From Sorangium cellulosum (lineage in GTDB: Bacteria > Myxococcota_A > Polyangia > Polyangiales > Polyangiaceae): DNA of 64,000 nucleotides. Shown piece by piece: positions 61,662 through 64,000 of this stretch. The stretch covers positions 1,364,001 to 1,428,000 of the forward strand of contig NZ_CP012670.1 of the NCBI RefSeq assembly GCF_004135735.1, given 5' to 3'. Each line of letters opens with the position of its first letter. Positions within the stretch are counted from its first letter, which is position 1. The position numbers were made by a program, and so were the translations under genes. The notes under the pieces were generated by a model. The model did no database searches. It was given only the letters and a program-made list of their open reading frames with translations, and was not told the origin of the DNA.

Positions 61662-61711
61662 GCCCCGGCCCCGGCCTGCCGGAACCCCCCGCCCACCGCC
61701 CCGGGCGCCCG

Positions 61712-64000
61712 CTACTCGAACTCGAGGCGCCACCGCAGATCGGCGCCCACGTTGCCGAGCGGCGAGCTCGCCGCGTCGTTCGCGTTGTCGTAGGACCCCT
61801 GCACGCTCATGCGATCGCTGAGCTTCACCTCCACGCCCGCGCGCACCTGGCTGCCCTGGGAGAGCCCCGTCGTCACGTTGGCGCGGACCGCGTCGGTGAT
61901 GCGCTTGCCGAGCGTCACCGTCGGCTCCGGCGCGCCGGTCTTCGACGAGTAGCCGGTGCCGAAGCGGAACTCGTCGATGATGGGCACGATGGTCTTCACC
62001 GCCTTGTCGGCGCCCGTCAGCGACGACAGCGCCTCGAGCCCCACGGTCTCGCCGATCGACGACATGAGGCCCTGGTTGAGCTCGGCGCGCGTCACCCCGA
62101 GCGTCAGGAGCAGGACGATGTCCTCCTGGCTGAGCGGGGGATCGCTCGTCAGGTTGAGCCGGAGGTTCTCGGCGTCGCCCTGCGCGTGCAGCTTGATGCG
62201 CCAGTGCCCGCCGGTGCTCGCGCTGGCGCTCAGGCCGGCGCTCGCGGGCTCGGCGCCCGGGTCCGCCGCCGCGGCGCTGCTCGATGACGTGTAGCGGCGG
62301 TACTCGCTCTCGGCGCGCACGTCGACCTTCGGGGCGATGCGGAACGGGTCGTCGAAGCGGACGAACCCCTCCCGCACCTCGAACTCCGTGCTCCGCAGCA
62401 TGAGCTTCGACGCGGGCAGGATCCGCAGCGTGCCGAGCGCGCCGAAGCGCTGGTTCGTGCCCGCCAGCTCGAGCCCGCCGGGCGAGACCTCCAGCCGCAT
62501 GTCCGCCAGGTTGTTGGAGAAGCGGAGCGGGTTCGGCGACACCACCGTGACCTCGAACCGGACCAGGTCGGCCGCGGGATCGTACGTCTGCACCGACGTC
62601 CGCTGGCGACCCGTCAGGTCGCCGAGGTCGACGCTCATGACGATCGGGCGCGTGTAGTTGAACGACGTGAGCGTGATCCTGCCCGTGACGCTCGGGAGGT
62701 TCCTCTCCCCCATCCCGTCGTCCTCGATCCCGGGCTGGAAGGTCGCCGTGAGGTTGGCGTTCGCGGTGAGGTTCACCCCGTCCGCGATCGGCAGCTTCAC
62801 GCCGGTCGCGAGGATCGAGGCCGTGGCCGTGCCGAGCGAGAGGCCGCGCACCGGCATGCGCCCCGACGCGGTCACCCGGCCCGAGCCGACCGTCGCCTCC
62901 GCCCGGGTCAGGCGCACCATGTCGCCGCCGAGCTCGATCTCCGCCTCGACGTCGTCGAGCGAGACCGGCAGGCCCACGAGGTCGATCTCGCCCTCCTTGA
63001 GCGTCGCCGAGCCCGTGTAGCGCAGCCCCGACAGCGGCCCGGTCACCTGGACCGCGGCCTCCACCTTGCCGCGCGCGCGCATGTCCGCGCTGACCTGCGA
63101 CACGTCCGTCGGGCTGAGCCGCAGCGCGACGTCGAGGTCGGGCGCCGTGAGCGCCTTCTTGACCGCGCCGGAGGCGGTGAACCTGGCGGACAGGCCCGAG
63201 GCGGCGCCCTCGAAGCGGAGCTCCGGGAGCGTCACCGCGTTGTCCGCGAGGCGGATCGGCCCGCTCGGGCTCGCGAGCCGGAGCTGCTTCCCCTGCCGCT
63301 CCAGCTCGAGCTCCGCGATGGCCAGCGTGAGGGCCGCCTGCCGGGGATCGGCCATCGGCAGCCGCTCGACGTCGAGCGTCGCCGTGAGCTTGCCCTTCGG
63401 CGGCGCCGCCGCGAACGGGACGCCGGGGATCAGGTTCGCCAGGGTGCCGAGGTCGAGCGCGTGGATGCGCACCCGGCCGTCCACGATCTTGCGCCGCTGG
63501 CGCGTGGTGCGGAGCCCCTCGAGCGCGATCTGCCCGCCGAACAGCGAGCCGTTCGCCACGAACGACCCGTCCGGCAGGTCGCGCTCGAACTCCGCCGGAT
63601 CGAACGGCGCGCCCTGCGGGTTGCCGCACCGGGTCGTGCCGAGGACCTTCGGCGGCTTGCCCTCGGGCAGGATCGCGACCTCGACCCGCGAGGGGGGCAG
63701 GCTCGCGTTGTGGATGCGGATGCGCGAGACGTGGACGTCCGCGACGCCCGCCATCCGGCTCACCGTGCCGCCGAGGCTCGCGACGCCCGACACCGAGCCG
63801 TCGAACAGCGGGCCCGCCGGCCCGAGCGCGTCGAGCCGCCGGAGCGGGATGCCGCTCGCGATCACGCTCCCCTTCAGCGCGCCGCCGTGGCGCACCGACA
63901 GGGACGCCAGCACCGAGCCGGTCCCCTTGCGCAGCGACGCCGAGCGGACGTCGAGCTGCATGCCGTCGGCGCCGGCGGTCTGGTCGTCCCACACGAAGTC
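61712..64000 (-). CDS. TamB-like (DUF490) protein, 5' end outside window
   Basis: The frame is open to the window edge; 762 C-terminal residues are visible. The C-terminal DUF490 region is clear: NVGADLRWRLEFE terminus, SDRMSVQGSYDNANDAASSPLG, VRAGVEVKLSDRMSVQ and repeats of beta strands (GEIDLVGLPVSLDDVEAEIELGG, VGSGRVTASGRMPVRGLSLG). TamB spans the periplasm as a hydrophobic groove for lipid transport and partners TamA. An Omp85 gene close by (57020-60598) fits that pairing. The N-terminal membrane anchor is not visible here. Confidence 0.85.
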   Translation of the reverse strand, partial: DFVWDDQTAGADGMQLDVRSASLRKGTGSVLASLSVRHGGALKGSVIASGIPLRRLDALGPAGPLFDGSVSGVASLGGTVSRMAGVADVHVSRIRIHNASLPPSRVEVAILPEGKPPKVLGTTRCGNPQGAPFDPAEFERDLPDGSFVANGSLFGGQIALEGLRTTRQRRKIVDGRVRIHALDLGTLANLIPGVPFAAAPPKGKLTATLDVERLPMADPRQAALTLAIAELELERQGKQLRLASPSGPIRLADNAVTLPELRFEGAASGLSARFTASGAVKKALTAPDLDVALRLSPTDVSQVSADMRARGKVEAAVQVTGPLSGLRYTGSATLKEGEIDLVGLPVSLDDVEAEIELGGDMVRLTRAEATVGSGRVTASGRMPVRGLSLGTATASILATGVKLPIADGVNLTANANLTATFQPGIEDDGMGERNLPSVTGRITLTSFNYTRPIVMSVDLGDLTGRQRTSVQTYDPAADLVRFEVTVVSPNPLRFSNNLADMRLEVSPGGLELAGTNQRFGALGTLRILPASKLMLRSTEFEVREGFVRFDDPFRIAPKVDVRAESEYRRYTSSSSAAAADPGAEPASAGLSASASTGGHWRIKLHAQGDAENLRLNLTSDPPLSQEDIVLLLTLGVTRAELNQGLMSSIGETVGLEALSSLTGADKAVKTIVPIIDEFRFGTGYSSKTGAPEPTVTLGKRITDAVRANVTTGLSQGSQVRAGVEVKLSDRMSVQGSYDNANDAASSPLGNVGADLRWRLEFE

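Overview
The window is very GC-rich (third codon positions almost always G or C), with long alanine- and arginine-rich genes. It carries two membrane-anchored Ser/Thr kinases, many lipoproteins with low-complexity linkers, a MopE-type metal-binding motif, AgmX/GltJ-like and PEGA-type architectures, and sparse classical -35/-10 promoters. Together these point to a myxobacterium, most likely the Sorangium/Polyangium side (Polyangiales). That placement is inference from gene content, not a phylogenetic result. I see no rRNA, tRNA, CRISPR array, recognisable transposase or prophage.

Layout. 1-3.5 kb: the end of a HEAT-repeat protein, then a two-gene unit of an OLD-like ABC ATPase and a small TOPRIM-like (DUF4276-type) protein, a possible defence pair. 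3.5-7.8 kb: an aerobic benzoyl-CoA (box) island with boxC-boxB divergent from the regulator boxR, and two operator-like inverted repeats over the two predicted -10 boxes. 7.8-21.6 kb: glgA, a DUF3829 lipoprotein, a zinc-ribbon/TonB-like envelope protein, recN, a tandem ThyX-like protein, map and an NfuA-like Fe-S protein. 21.7-29 kb: a minus-strand run of envelope lipoproteins (Cache-like, OmpA-like, DUF4349, two DUF4398-like), a CDP-alcohol phosphatidyltransferase and a universal stress protein. 29.2-29.8 kb: a ParE-type toxin-antitoxin pair. 30-41.5 kb: two kinases, a Tat-exported DUF362 protein with a NapH-like polyferredoxin, a LolC/E-type permease with a large insertion, and a CCA-adding enzyme. 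42-48.3 kb: a von Willebrand A lipoprotein, guanine deaminase, an SH3 protein and an unusual membrane sulfatase-family protein. 48.6-51.5 kb: a three-gene cassette (DUF4345, NmrA-like, AraC) between two near-identical 124-126 bp direct repeats. 51.8-56.8 kb: trpL-trpD-trpCF-trpB-trpA with a complete-looking Trp attenuator. 57-64 kb: a TamA-like Omp85 protein and a TamB-like protein (cut by the window edge) around a divergent PhnD-like gene.

Outstanding signals. (1) A tryptophan attenuator: the leader peptide contains Cys-Trp-Trp-Cys-Trp-Trp and starts 6 nt after a -10 box. A terminator hairpin and a 9-bp competing antiterminator follow. (2) A three-copy family of about 120-134 bp hairpin elements with a conserved core but different, self-complementary outer stems, all between convergent genes just after a stop codon. 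(3) Other long inverted repeats at gene ends (21148-21285, 41567-41715) and U-tract-less GC hairpins between convergent genes. (4) A tandem ThyX-like protein in which each half keeps a different part of the ThyX motif. (5) Thirteen copies of an NPTQVAA-type heptapeptide in the TamA-like protein.

Start codons were chosen from Shine-Dalgarno-like sequence, signal peptides, overlap with the upstream gene, or a -10 box directly before the start. Several genes look leaderless (TAAGNN-type box 6-7 nt before ATG/GTG).
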